Below are positions 39,990-51,689 of a stretch of DNA of 64,000 nt, one piece after another (the stretch's first letter is position 1; every line of letters begins with the position of its first letter). Source of the stretch: Fasciola hepatica. Its lineage: Eukaryota; Platyhelminthes; Trematoda; Plagiorchiida; Fasciolidae. The stretch is from NCBI GenBank assembly GCA_948099385.1, contig CANUEZ040000159.1:7148501-7212500 (forward strand), written 5' to 3'. The translations under genes and the position numbers were made by a program. The notes beneath the pieces were generated by a model. It worked only from the letters and a program-made list of their open reading frames with translations. It was not told the DNA's origin and made no database searches.

Positions 39990-42900
39990 TGATGATTCCC
40001 AACAAGGATGAAACAGCTGTACAGTGCTTCCATGCTTTTCAATGGTGAGTTGAGCGTTCAAGCTGCATGATGAATCATATCATATACAAATCTAATCTCC
40101 TACAACTCAATTGCAAACAGTAACCAAGCTGTGTAGGTTGTTCATAACGGAATGCCTTCGTTGTACTTAGGCCCCTACAGAGAAGTCATCCATCATAGGA
40201 GTGGATCGCTGTGTGGGAAGCGGGTTGTTACCGTTCAAAGCCAGTGACGGAAGGGTGCTATATCATGTAGTGTAGATGTTCAACAAACCGTTGAGAGCCA
40301 GCCCGGATAGCCTTGTGGTTAAGGCGTTTGATTCACAATCGTTCACCCAGGGTTCGATTCCCCGTGGGGGCTCCATGGATGTGCACTGCTGATGATTCCC
40401 AACAAGGATGAAACAGCTGTACAGTGCTTCCGTGCTTTGCAGTGGTGAGTTGAGCGTTCAAGCTGCATGATGAATCATATCATATACAAATCTAATCTCC
40501 TACAACTCAATTGCAAACAGTAACCAAGCTGTGTAGGTTGTTCATAACGGAATGCCTTCGTTGTACTTAGGCCCCTACAGAGAAGTCATCCATCATAGGA
40601 GTGGATCGCTGTGTGGGAAGCGGGTTGTTACCGTTCAAAGCCAGTGACGGAAGGGTGCTATATCATGTAGTGTAGATGTTCAACAAACCGTTGAGAGCCA
40701 GCCCGGATAGCCTTGTGGTTAAGGTGTTCGATTCACAATCGTTCACCCAGGGTTCGAGTCCCCGTGTGTGCTCCATGGATGTGCACCGCTGATGATTCCC
40801 AACAAGGATGAAACAGTTGTACAGTGCTTCCATGCTTTTCAATGGTGAGTTGAGCGTTCAAGCTGCATGATGAATCATATCATATACAAATCTAATCTCC
40901 TACAACTCAATTGCAAACAGTAACCAAGCTGTGTAGGTTGTTCATAACGGAATGCCTTCGTTGTACTTAGGCCCCTACAGAGAAGTAATCCATCATAGGA
41001 GTGGATCGCTGTGTGGGAAGCGGGTTGTTACCGTTCAAAGCCAGTGACGGAAGGGTGCTATATCATGTAGTGTAGATGTTGAACAAATCGTTGCGAGCCA
41101 GCCCGGATAGCCTTGTGGTTAAGGTGTTCGATTCACAATCGTTCGCCCCGGGTTCGAGTCCCCGTGGGTGCTCCATGGATGTGCACTGCTGATGATTCCC
41201 AACAAGGATGAAACAGCTGTACAGTGCTTCCATGCTTTTCAATGGTGAGTTGAGCGTTCAAGCTGCATGATGAATCATATCATATACAAATCTAATCTCC
41301 TACAACTCAATTGCAAACAGTAACCAAGCTGTGTAGGTTGTTCATAACGGAATGCCTTCGTTGTACTTAGGCCCCTACAGAGAAGTCATCCATCATAGGA
41401 GTGGATCGCTGTGTGGGAAGCGGGTTGTTACCGTTCAAAGCCAGTGACGGAAGGGTGCTATATCATGTAGTGTAGATGTTCAACAAACCGTTGAGAGCCA
41501 GCCCGGATAGCCTTGTGGTTAAGGTGTTCGATTCACATTCGTTCACCCCGGGTTCGAGTCCCCGTGGAGGCTCCATGGATGTGCATTGCTGATGATTCCC
41601 AACACGGATGAAACAGCTGTACAGTGCTTCCATGCTTTTCAATGGTGAGTTGAGCGTTCAAGCTGCATGATGAATCATATCATATACAAATCTAATCTCC
41701 TACAACTCAATTGCAAACAGTAACCAAGCTGTGTAGGTTGTTCATAACGGAATGCCTTCGTTGTACTTAGGCCCCTACAGAGAAGTCATCCATCATAGGA
41801 GTGGATCGCTGTGTGGGAAGCGGGTTGTTACCGTTCAAAGCCAGTGACGGAAGGGTGCTATATCATGTAGTGTAGATGTTGAACAAACCGTTGAGAGCCA
41901 GCCCGGAAAGCCTTGTGGTTAAGGTGTTCGATTCACAATCGTTCACCCCGGGTTCGAGTCCCAGTGGGGGCTCGGTGGATGTGCACCGCTGATGATTCCC
42001 AACAAGGATGAAACAGCTGTACAGTGCTTCCATGCTTTTCAATGGTGAGTTGAGCGTTCAAGCTGCATGATGAATCATATCATATACAAATCTAATCTCC
42101 TACAACTCAATTGCAAACAGTAACCAAGCTGTGTAGGTTGTTCATAACGGAATGCCTTCGTTGTACTTAGGCCCCTACAGGGAAGTCATCCATCATAGGA
42201 GTGGATCGCTGTGTGGGAAGCGGGTTGTTACCGTTCAAACCCGGTGACGGAAGGGTGCTATATCATGTAGTGTAGATGTTCAACAAACCGTTGAGAGCCA
42301 GCCCGGATAGCCTTGTGGTTAAGGTGTTCGATTCACAATCGTTCACCCAGGGTTCGAGTCCCCGTGGGGGCTCCATGGATGTGCACTGCTGATGATTCCC
42401 AACAAGGATGAAACAGCTGTACAGTGCTTCCATGCTTTTCAATGGTGAGTTGATCGTTCAAACTGCATGATGAATCATATCATATACAAATCTAATCTCC
42501 TACAACTCAATTGCAAACAGTAACCAAGCTGTGAAGGTTGTTCATAACGGAATGCCTTCGTTGTACTTAGGCCCCTACAGAGAAGTCATCCATCATAGGA
42601 GTGGATCGCTGTGTGGGAAGCGGGTTGTTACCGTTCAAAGCCAGTGACGGAAGGGTGCTATATCATGTAGTGTAGATGTTCAACAAACCGTTGAGAGCCA
42701 GCCCGGATAGCCTTGTGGTTAAGGTGTTCGATTCACAATCGTTCACCCCGGGTTCGAGTCCCCGTGTGTGCTCCATGGATGTGCACTGCTGATGATTCCC
42801 AACAAGGATGAAACAGCTGTACAGTGCTTCCATGCTTTGCAGTGGTGATTTGAGCGTTCAAGCTGCATGATGAATCATATCATATACAAATCTAATCTCC

Positions 42901-43573
42901 TACAACTCAATTGCAAACAGTAACCAAGCTGTGTAGGTTGTTCATAACGGAATGCCTTCGTTGTACTTAGGCCCCTACAGAGAAGTCATCCATCATAGGA
43001 GTGGATCGCTGTGTGGGAAGCGGGTTGTTACCGTTCAAAGCCAGTGACGGAAGGGTGCTATATCATGTAGTGTAGATGTTGAACAAACCGTTGAGAGCCA
43101 GCCCGGAAAGCCTTGTGGTTAAGGTGTTCGATTCACAATCGTTCACCCCGGGTTCGAGTCCCCGTGGGGGCTCCATGGATGTGCACTGCTGATGATTCCC
43201 AACAAGGATGAAACAGCTGTACAGTGCTTCCATGCTTTTCAATGGTGAGTTGAGCGTTCAAGCTGCATGATGAATCATATCATATACAAATCTAATCTCC
43301 TACAACTCAATTGCAAACAGTAACCAAGCTGTGTAGGTTGTTCATAACGGAATGCCTTCGTTGTACTTAGGCCCCTACAGAGAAGTCATCCATCGTAGGA
43401 GTGGATCGCTGTGTGGGAAGCGGGTTGTTAACGTTCAAAGCCAGTGACGGAAGGGTGCTATATCATGTAGTGTAGATGTTCAACAAACCGTTGAGAGCCA
43501 GCCCGGATAGCCTTGTGGTTAAGGTGTTTGATTCACAATCGTTCACCCAGGGTTCGAGTCCCCGTGTGTGCTC

Positions 43574-43634
43574 GGTGGATGTGCACTGCTGATGATTCCC
43601 AACAAGGATGAAACAGCTGTACAGTGCTTCCATG
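43574..43634 (+). ncRNA. Last hammerhead ribozyme of the array
   Basis: The final complete ribozyme core, with CTGATGA at 43589-43595, GAAA at 43610-43613, and the predicted cut between 43621 and 43622. The distal stem I strand reads GGTGGA instead of CATGGA, as also seen near 20363, 21963, 23563 and 41973. This weakens outer stem I and removes the CCA of the tRNA-like module. The array stops about 50 bases further on. Confidence 0.85.
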
Positions 43635-43686
43635 CTTTTCAATGGTGAGTTGAGCGTTCAAGCTGCATGATGACTCGTATCATATA

Positions 43687-43919
43687 GTTAGTAGATCTTA
43701 TTTCATTGCAACAACCTTTACCTGTTCGTCGATTGCGCCAGCATACCGTTTCCTACTTCCCAGAATCAACCCAAGCCTAATATCTAGTCGATCATCGGGA
43801 TTGTTATTTAGGAGCATGCTCTAAATAATCGTTTCATTTTTGGCTGTTGAATTGCGCAACTAAAAGTGACACTTTTCACGTCAAACAATCGTCTTTCTGC
43901 ATGTGATCATCGGGTAATT
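43687..43919. other. Array-edge spacer, no gene seen
   Basis: Similarity to the unit is lost at 43672-43686. The following ~230 bases are AT-leaning, unique within the window and contain no recognisable gene. The only local structure noted is a perfect 15-base inverted repeat, AAAAGTG-A-CACTTTT, at 43862-43876. Confidence 0.6.
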
Positions 43920-44134
43920 GGATCTATGAGTCGTGTCGCCCTCTTGCTTGCTTGCTTTTGTGCGACTATTTCCTGTGACAGGATAAGTCGTCTTCTTGAG
44001 CATTTCTGGTGGTAGCTGTCTACGCTTCCCGGTCTGAAGCGAGGTCTGCACACTGGGGAATCCAGTTTCTGCGCCAGTCGCGCACTCAGAAGACCAACTG
44101 GAGGGCTAGGCAATCCATGTTTGCTTCAATAGTG

Positions 44135-44653
44135 CTAACCCGCGTCTTCAGTTTGCCACCAACCCAATCTGAGAAAGGTGGTGGTGGTAGGCTCCTCCTC
44201 GCAAGTTCCGTTTAGAGTCGTCGCAAGACATGGCCAGACCACTGCAGGTGACGCTGTCGGAGGAAGGAAGGAAGTCGTTCTGTGTTTGCACAGTGACGGC
44301 TTACAGAGGAGTATGTGATGCGATCGTGCCACTTGATTTTGGCCATGTAGCGGGGGCGCCATTGGTCGAAGCTTTCTAGCCTTCTCGTGTCGTCTACTCT
44401 CCGCGGTCAAGTTTCGCAGATGTGCGTAAGAACTGGGTGGACGGCAGCGCTGTACATGCGCAGATTTGTGTGAAGGCTTGCTTCGCTGCGGGACCACAAT
44501 GATTTGCAGGGCTGCAAGAAAGCGCTTTCTGTGCGGTCCACATGGGGCTCGACCTCGTACCCGACCTGACCGTTTGGCCGGATAGCAGAACCGAGGTACT
44601 TGAATTGGTGTACCTCCTCCAGATGTTGGCTTATAAGGTGTGTTGAGCCTCAC
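44135..44653 (-). pseudogene. RTE-like LINE: C-terminal (thumb and tail) fragment
   Basis: The 172-codon open stretch is only partly in the true frame. The homologous reading hops between frames: FKYLGSAIRPNGQ, then RMYSAAVHPVLTHICET (the YLGS and LLYGCETW-type motifs of RTE elements), then a RRLESFDQW block and LQWSGHVLRRL (the LRWLGHVLRR motif). Past the left edge a further piece reads GGKLKTRVSTIEANMDCL and RRNWIPQCADLASDREA, the C-terminal tail of the protein, ending near 43990. Frame changes and stops mean no intact product. Confidence 0.75.
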
Positions 44654-44982
44654 GGAGTTATGAAGCCTTTCGTTTTTGTAGTGCTCGCTTCCAGACTGAA
44701 GGCCCTAGCTTCTTATACAATAGGGTCGAGAACCGGATGCAGGGTTGCGGGATCCCCTCCTAGAATGACAGTATTGTCGGCGGATTCGCGGTGTGTACCT
44801 GAGAGCCGCAGCCAAGTTATATTCCTCGGAATTTGCTGCGGGCACGACTCACTGCCCAGTCGATATCTTAGTTAAATAGGACTAGGGAGACAGAACATCT
44901 CTGGAAGAAGCCACAGTCTATTGGAAACTCGAAACTTTTTGCCGTAGGCGCGGTTTCGCACCCGTATTACCAAGTGGTATGA

Positions 44983-45444
44983 TCACATCAATCTGATGTG
45001 TTTTTCGAGCATTCCGTAGCTTTGCAATACACTCCACAGTGACATTCTGTCAATGGAGTAAAATGTTGCCCGAAAGTCAGCAAAGCACGCTGTGACGGGT
45101 TGTCGCAACTCATAGCGATGTTCTAGGGCTCCACGTGGCCCGGAGATCTCGTCAACACGGCCTCTTCCACGGCGAAAACCACACTGGTTGGAGCATGTTC
45201 GCGCATCCCAAATAGCAGCAAAAGCGATCGGGCACAATGGCAGCAATTCAACCACTATATACATGAGGCTGAGACACCTGTAAGCTGCGCAGACAGCCCC
45301 GTCCCCATTTTGGCGTAGAGGAAAGGATAGAGATTTACCAACCTTTTGGAAACATTTCGGCGAACTAGGCATGACGGAAGAGCGTGCTTGATGGGTCCAA
45401 CAGAATTGGCAAACAGGATTTGAAGATCTCAGGTGATATGCCAT
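44983..45444 (-). pseudogene. RTE-like LINE: RT core fragment
   Basis: Frameshifted continuation of the RT domain. NQCGFRRGRGRVDEI corresponds to the usual NQ-GFR-GRGC-DQIF motif. It is followed by LEHRYELRQPVTACFADFRA, equivalent to the LEHR...FLDF-AAFD motif with the first catalytic aspartate visible in FADFRA, then a SIDRMSLW block. Beyond the left edge, other frames carry remnants of the next RT block, but the active-site YADD motif was not found. The product would be non-functional. Confidence 0.8.
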
Positions 45445-45892
45445 CCTCTTCCGGTGACATTTTGTTTCCCATGGTTTGATCTGTAGGGACGGCTCGTGGT
45501 TTGTTCCGAGGCTCGAGGTCGGTCACATATCGTTCAATGTCACCCGCTGTCGTTATAAGGATGGACTGGATTGGAGGACGACTAAGCAGCTGACTGAATT
45601 GTTCGACCAACCTTTGGAGCTTCTGGTCGCATTCCAATTTGGGGTGGCCCTTATCGTCGCATATCGTGGGAGAATGAGGATGGGCCTTCCTCGAAGAGGA
45701 GCGCATGAGTCGGAAAAGCCTCCTGAAGTCCCTCAAGAGCGGCTGCTGTCTCCATCCGGCCTGTGATTTCAGACCAATATCGTTTACAGTTGCGCCTCGC
45801 TGAGCGTGTAGCTTTGCGGCTAAGGTTATGGTAATCGGGAGTCTCACTCCCCCAAACCATGGCGCAGCGAGTAACCTCTCAGTTTGCCTCAA
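45365..45892 (-). pseudogene. RTE-like LINE: region before RT and start of RT
   Basis: This open stretch of about 175 codons matches the segment ahead of the RT core in flatworm RTE-like elements. It contains an FRRLFRLMRSSSRKAH block (in related elements KLFQLIRATG or similar), a QKLQRLVEQFSQLLSRPP block (the WAEHF-type helix), and SPEEDGISPEIFKSC, the start of the RT fold. The apparent start codon is not meaningful, because the element is truncated and joined to other DNA there. The frame is lost at the left edge and continues in a different frame. It is a remnant with no intact product. Confidence 0.75.
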
Positions 45893-46890
45893 TGAATGGA
45901 CACTGTTCCAGGCCGAAACAGGTTACAAGCGCTGTTATACAGGGCAGCTTTCTTAGCCCTCTGCTTTTCCTCATGTACATTAACGGCATATTCCTCTCAG
46001 TGAGTCAAGGCTCCCCGTTTCTTTTTCCTGATGACAGTAAGGTGACCTACTAGTTCAAGCCTGGTTTCCCAGCTTTGGCTATCTTAAACTTTTCTAAAGA
46101 CATATATGCGCACTTGACAGAAAGTGCTCAACTCGGCAGATGAATTTTTCAGCTGACAAGCTTGAGGTACTCACATATAAATGCAACTTACCTCTTGGGT
46201 CTCTTGCCGTTTGTAGTCCATCCATTACTAGAAAACATGTTGCTCGGGACATTGGCTTGAGCTATTCCTGCACACTTGATTTTTCAGATTATTGGGCCTC
46301 GCAAGTCGCTAGGCTGAGGAAGTGCCAAAGCCTAATATTTTGCTCCTTCCGACTTCGAGACTGCATTCACCGGCTCTATAGATCTCACTCCAGGCCCCTA
46401 TCAGAATACTACCCGTTGATCCTTTCTCGCATGTGCAAATCAGACAGAACTGGTATCGAATCATTCCAAAGTGGCCTTACTAAACGGCTGACTGGAGAGA
46501 GTTCAACCCTCACTTATAAAGAATGCTGCATATTTTCTAAACTGGACCCTTTACGTCTTCGTCTTTTTAAGCTGAACCTTATCTTTCTATATAACGTCTC
46601 CGACAGCCGGACATATACCGCTAATCCATTGTGCTCTCAGCCTGTTTCTAGCTATCCAAAGCTTTCTGAAAGTCTTATCCTTTGAACCCCTTTCACCAAC
46701 ACTAAGGGAAGTTCACACCTCTTTATCACAGTTTACCCTGAATTATGTAATGAATTACCATTACGTGTACGCATTTCTACTTCCAGCCATCAGTCTGGAA
46801 TTGCGCTGGATAAGTTCCTCACCGTTGCCCGAACCTTACTGCGCCTCAACGTAAACATACACTATGACCACGTCTATGGGAAGGGTATGG
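45880..46890 (+). mobile_element. CR1-like LINE remnant, RT C-terminal half and 3' end
   Basis: A 5'-truncated plus-strand LINE. Reading begins with PKQVTSAVIQGSFLSPLLF and LMYINGI, the RT block normally ending GPLLFL-YIND, then FLFPDDSKVTY, where the active-site box F/Y-ADD reads FPDD. After a stop at about 46050, the frame from 46140 gives MNFSADKLEVLTY, a DIGLSYSCTLDFSDY block, RPLSEYYPLILSRMCKSDR, TKRLTGESSTLTYKE and LDPLRLRLFKLNLIFLYN, the thumb and C-terminal motifs typical of CR1/Jockey-type elements. The end near 46740-46880 (YPELCNELPLRVRIS) matches the usual LWNSLP-type tail. Stops and frameshifts make it a pseudogene. Confidence 0.8.
46140..46682 (+). pseudogene. CR1-like RT C-terminal open segment (181 codons)
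   Basis: This is the longest clean part of the CR1-like remnant. It covers the region after the RT active site: a KLEVLTY block (normally K-LM-Y), a DIGLSY strand, a QVARLRKCQSLIF helix, RPLSEYYPLILS (normally RP-LEY-PVW/FILS), and a basic TKRL segment leading into LDPLRLRLFKLNLIF. The methionine is not a real start, since the homology continues upstream beyond a stop codon. It is isolated from any promoter and from the rest of the element. Confidence 0.75.
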
Positions 46891-49800
46891 GCCTTCGAGT
46901 CGTGCAGACACCGGCAGTCCATGACGGAGGAATATGAGTAGAAATTCTTAGTTTATCTGCCTTCCACATATGAAAAACTGGTCCCAGAGAGTAATTGTCC
47001 ACTGATGTTGCCTGTTTATGTCAATTACCATTTAACCTCAGCTGGGGGCATCTCAGACTGCGTTTCCTTACTTTTTCTCTATTTCCAGACAACATTCTTG
47101 TGTACTTCTCTCTCGATGACTTTTAATACTCTGGAGACCACGTTGGTCACTAACCTGGCCTATGCACCCACTTGACGGTCAGCTATTCACAAGCTACCCA
47201 ACCGACGCTCCCTTGGTTACTTTCCTGGATCCACTGAAGCGTGGTCACCTGATTGCGGACTATCTGATACCTACGGCCTTTTTGCCCCAACAGGGAGACT
47301 CATGTCAATCCCAACAGTGCGGGGAGCGGTCAGATCCACCTCTTTGGCCGGAGCACACCGGTCGTGCAGGTCGTCCGCAACGATGTGCGGGCTCAACTAG
47401 GCTGACATGTCGCACCCCCCGTCACCAGAAGCGTTATTCAGCTTCGGTGTCCAGAGCACGGCCAGCCCAACCCATTAGAACCAGTAGTGGATGAAAAAAC
47501 AAAGTCACCTGTATCGTATTGCTGCCACCCGTCGCTTCCTCCAAAGTTCCTGAAAATCATCTGCCATACACCCGGTCAGGTCCCTAATCGATACGTGCAC
47601 ACATCAGTTCGGCTCAGAAATGGGCCCTACTATTTGATACCACTGAGATTTATCTCCACCGGCTTGCCTTCTATCTACCTGAATCCATCCCACGTTTACA
47701 ACCATTCTAACCCGTCTAGTTACCGGATCTGTACCCCGAAACAAGGAACGGTTTCACTTTAAGATATCTTTATTATGCACATCACAATTTCCGATAAACT
47801 TTTGAAGTGACAATTCTTCCACTGGGCGATTTTTTCGTCACCACTTCATTCGTCTGAGCAAAATCTCCATTTAAGTATCGTTTCTAACCTGCAAACAATG
47901 TCACAAAACACGAACTGACCCCCCTCCCAGCGCCTCACCTGTGTGACACCAGCTCTCTGATCCATTGCATCTCTCTCCTGCATCTCCCGCCATTCAGTCA
48001 TTTGCATTTCCTCACAGTCGCATTGGCAATGAATTATCCACAATCCACGATGTTACTCATTCGATTACTTCCTCAGTGCCCCATGTTAGAATATCCAGCT
48101 GTGCAGTCCCCTGCACTTCCTGAGAGATGTTCATATGAATTCTTACACGACTCTGCCAGTCCACCAGATGTCCACCTCCTACCAACGTTTGATGCTCCCA
48201 TGCTACTCACCGATATACCCAAGCAAATCGACGATTGTATCGCACTTCACTGATCTATGAACCTCTGTCGCTGTTCTACGAAATTATCATAATCTTCCAC
48301 ATACGGCTCAACCAACTGACAGCTTTTTCTATATCTCCAGCTGAAAATCAACTACCAGTAGTTTGGGCTGCGGTCATTCCGTTTGCCCTCCCAGAGTCAC
48401 AGGTTAAATTCTCCTTAACACGCCCAGTCACACAATTATCCGCGCTTTTTGACGGTTTCAGCAATGTATTACTTCTGGCTGATTCTGTCATATATAAAAC
48501 ATATATGCCGCTATTATGCTCACTTTGTTGTAAATCTGTATTCCTTATCTGTCACTCTTGGAGTCACCTCCGATGAACCCATGGTTGAATACAGTTTCAC
48601 TCATCTTTTACCTACTGCAAACTTTTCCAATAATTTCCCACTATTGGGCATCTACACCAAATACCACTTTGGAGGCCGCCTCTCTGAGACTTCGCTGGAA
48701 ATGAACTAGACGTATGCCGATTTACTGACCGTCCGGTAGTTTCTCGAAAGTCCCATGTCAATCTCTCATCAGCATATCCCGTAAAGCTGAAGTCTGCATG
48801 TTTTGACGGTACCACTTATGCACCATTCCCATATGACATCATAAGATCATGGAACATCACCTCCTCCGCCTACCCTGCTGTCAACTTGTGTTCACTGATT
48901 ACCCTAAAACAAACCCTTTACTTGGATCGTATTTGATCCACCTGTCAACTTTTGTTACTTCGGTTCACCAAACTTCCAGGCTCAGGCATCCAAATACACC
49001 CCTACGTGAGTAAGTCTTCCACGACCTCTTGATGAATAGTAAGTACTTATTCTGTGGCAAATCGAACTCTGTTTCGTTTGCACAATTCTCCTTCTCAGTA
49101 AACGCCTTGCAGCGAATTTTGGCATTATATTTTTGCTATTTTGCAGGTCATTTGAGCCATTGGCTCAAGTTCATATCCGTCACCAAGAATTTTTCAATTT
49201 TTCGTCGGCGTCATTTCGAAAACTTTTCCGCCAGTATGCTCCCCTCTGCCATTGTATATCGATACCGTCCGAATTTTCGAGCGTTTTTACTCCATCCCTG
49301 CTTTATTTGATTGAGTATCTTGACCGCGGAGCCCATTTCACTCAATACTGGGTGATGTGTCCATTTGAACCTCAAAAGTCAGTTTCCCAGGACATTCATC
49401 CATGCGACCACAAAACCTCTACACTCTTTTGCGCAGCATTCACTCGGCCGAATATCCTAGAATCCCTTATGTGATCTTACATTTACCATGCGATCATGTC
49501 ACCAAGCATGCTTCGGGTGTCCCCGAAACAAACCATTATAATTAGTGGTTTTTTATTTCATCCTCATATGCCAAGTTGCGTCTATGTCTAGCAACGGCCG
49601 TAAGCCAGTTCCATTTTGAAAATATCCCTAGGTGTCCCTGGACTATGACTGCTGACCTTCGGCCCGTTTTCACGCGCGTGAAGCTGGCTTTGAAGCACAC
49701 CCCTGGCAGGCGGGTGCATTCGTTGCTTGTCGATAATTGATCTCCCTTCGCGTGACATTGCTGCTCTGATACGCTGGGTAATGTTCAACAACTGTTCTCA

Positions 49801-49929
49801 AGCAGCCATGAAGGACGAAGATGTCCATAGCTTTTCCGCCAAAATCATTCGGAATATAGCGGCTTATCAGAAGGACAGTTATGGCTCGTGAAAAACAGAA
49901 AAACGCAGCAGCTGCCAAAGTGACTGTTT
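46891..49929. other. Unassigned stretch between LINE and gypsy remnants
   Basis: No convincing gene is visible. Short open frames at 47162-47494, 47487-47762 and 49133-49474 show no recognisable motifs. They are pyrimidine-rich or compositionally biased and lack supporting context. The part just after 46,890 may be the 3' untranslated region of the CR1-like element. Around 48,740-48,950 the plus strand reads through a block ending FPYDIIRSWNITSS that loosely resembles the C-terminal end of LINE proteins. This is weak, but it would make part of 47,900-48,960 another LINE relic. Confidence 0.4.
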
Positions 49930-50384
49930 GGGAAAAGTGGCCCTGTTATGAGTGCAGCCATTTCCAACTCGAGGCTTCCACTCATCTTAACCCCACAGAA
50001 GCAAGAAACCAGCCATCGGTTTTATGGACGGCATCCTTTACAAGTTAGTGCCGCATTGAATTTCAGCAGCACACCGATCGCAGCTTCGAATACAGAAGCG
50101 AATTTCGAAGATCCCCTTGAATACATCCGTCTCAAGGGGTTTCAGACGCTTTTCTTCCCCCAAGTTGTTCTGTCCGTAAAGATCAAAAACTCTGTTAAGC
50201 AGCCCTGACCAGTGCAAACACCTTGGAAGCCCCTGCTCTGATCGCGCCTTTCTTCCACGTTGGTCTGGATACTATCGATATCACAAAAGGTTTGACGGGA
50301 AAGCCCCGCACTGTGAAGCCGGTTGCTCATTCTCAGGTGTAAAACAGAAAAACTAATATCGCAACGAGTCCCGCCGCTAACGCG

Positions 50385-50795
50385 GTGGGCTGCCATAATG
50401 GCGGTTGTCTGCCGCGAGCATCAGATGTGCTTTCTAATGAACCGTTCTCTCTCGACACCGGAGCAGCTGCTGACGTCATTCCAAATGAAGCAGTTGGCTT
50501 AACCACTACATCAACGTTCACTATGTATGCAGCCCAGGACACTACCATTGAAACCTACGGACTTGGGCCCCTTACACAGTTCAGGCGTGCTTTGCAATTT
50601 CCACTGGGTGCTTATAGTAGCAAATGTCCCCACACCAGGTATCGATTTCCGTTTGATGGAAGATGTTGGAGAGCTGTCGATCGACGTGCTTTACCTTCCG
50701 TAACTGTTTCACATTCCTCCGTGAATCACGTGGTTCCTCTGAACACGAAACCTCAGGCCCAACACCCGTACGCAGGATTTCCTTCATTGTATTAG
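50385..50795 (+). pseudogene. Gypsy retropepsin-like protease fragment
   Basis: The 136-codon frame contains SLDTGAAADVIPNEA, which matches the retropepsin active-site pattern (hydrophobic-DTGA-hydrophobic-V-P) with the catalytic aspartate kept. About 35 residues later, TIETYGLGPLTQFRRALQFP matches the flap-side IxTYGxxxL segment of flatworm gypsy proteases. The frame then leaves the homology. Upstream, in other frames, possible gag-end sequence runs back to about 49,930, but no zinc knuckle is clear. The methionine is probably not the original start. Confidence 0.75.
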
Positions 50796-51689
50796 GCAAA
50801 ACTCAGGCACTCTAGTCTCAAACTCGCGGCGAATGCCGCTGTCAACCACTACGCGGTCACCGAGGCTGCCCAGCTCTTAGACGACCCTGTTGCTTGGCAC
50901 CAGACAACCTCTGCATAACACAGGCTGAGTTGGAGCACATGATGACATTGGGCACAGTACGCCCGGCCGGTGATCCTCGGACCTAGCCTCTTCAAATAAT
51001 TTCCGAATCTGGTGGCGACTGGCTTCCACGTAGTGAACAGTGGGCCAGGAATTTTTCCACGATCTCAGGAAGGCCTCCGTTCCACGCACTGAAGTTCCAT
51101 CTTCGTCTCTATCCGGTTGTTCTGCTTTCAGTGGCGTCGACCTAGTAAGAGTCCACCATCAAACCCCGATGACCATGGCTGACATATCTTAAACGGCTGT
51201 CACAACTTTATCCAGACTATTCCAGTTTAGCGCCTGCATCTCGGGCTCGGCAAAGCGGCCCAAAACTTCCAAAGGTATATGAATGGAGCAACAAGCCATC
51301 TGGAAGTGTTTACTTTTACCTGGACGCTGATTTCGTTGCAACTCCTCAGGGGCAAGAAAAAATGCTACACGTGCAAGCTCCTTCCCACCGCCCCAGCCAA
51401 AACGGTGAAAAATAAGCCATACCAAATGAGAACAAGGTACGCGCACCATCACATGCCTGGGTCACGACTTTTCAGTCTCGTAGGTACAACCCCTGCCCGA
51501 CAAAGTAACAATAATTCGCGAATGTAGTGAACCTCAATCTTACCTGCCGTTGCGGCAGACGTTTGGCTTGGTTAAACTCAGTTGTCGCCTTATTATTCGC
51601 TTCAGCGATAAAAGCAGATTTGCATTAGCCTTCTGCTTTGAGGTGGGAGGCAGTTCACATTTTTCGGCGCGGCTTAGGCATTATTTGCT

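Larger units (their letters stand above)
1..43686 (+). repeat. Tandem satellite array of ~109 hammerhead/tRNA-like units (400 bp)
   Basis: About 109 head-to-tail units fill this stretch without interruption. Most are exactly 400 bp; some are 399, 401, 402 or 405 bp because of small indels. The conserved C of the hammerhead box CTGATGA falls at 360, 765, 1165, 1570, 1970, 2375, 2776, 3176, 3576, 3976 and 4381, then every 400 from 4781 to 6381, 6782 to 9182, 9581 to 13981, 14380 to 23580, 23985 to 31585, 31987 to 33987 and 34389 to 43589. Relative to that C, the tRNA-like module spans about -88 to -14, the ribozyme -15 to +45, the predicted cut lies between +32 and +33, and a T4 run sits at +47 to +50. 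Units differ at only a few positions each. The window opens inside the ribozyme of an earlier unit, so the array continues leftwards. No protein is encoded: the body is full of stops, and the few 63-66 codon frames are chance openings. Confidence 0.97.
43920..45890 (-). mobile_element. RTE-like LINE remnant, 5' truncated
   Basis: The minus strand reads, from right to left, through the linker before reverse transcriptase, the RT domain and the conserved C-terminal region of an RTE-clade non-LTR retrotransposon. Landmarks across several frames are SPEEDGISPEIFKSC (about 45395-45440), NQCGFRRGRGRVDEI (about 45160-45205), a DIDWA block near 44870, FKYLGSAIRPNGQ (about 44565-44605), RMYSAAVHPVLTHICET (44411-44460), LQWSGHVLRR (about 44215-44250) and DWRRNWIPQCADLASDREA (about 44030-44090). 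At least several frameshifts and in-frame stops break the reading frame. The 3' end has a short AAGC repeat (about 43945-43960), fitting the short tandem tails of this group. The 5' end abuts an oppositely oriented LINE near 45885. Confidence 0.85.

Noticed and set aside
1..43686. CRISPR array
   Set aside because: The units are 400 bp and nearly identical throughout, with no short repeat/unique spacer pattern, and the context is eukaryotic.
1..43686. LTR-flanked retrozyme of the plant type
   Set aside because: No LTRs, primer-binding site or polypurine tract were seen between hammerheads. The architecture fits a tandem satellite with a Pol III head.
44135..44653. 172-codon minus-strand frame as an intact novel protein
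   Set aside because: Recognisable RTE LINE motifs run through this region in shifting frames, so the long open frame is chance in a decayed element.
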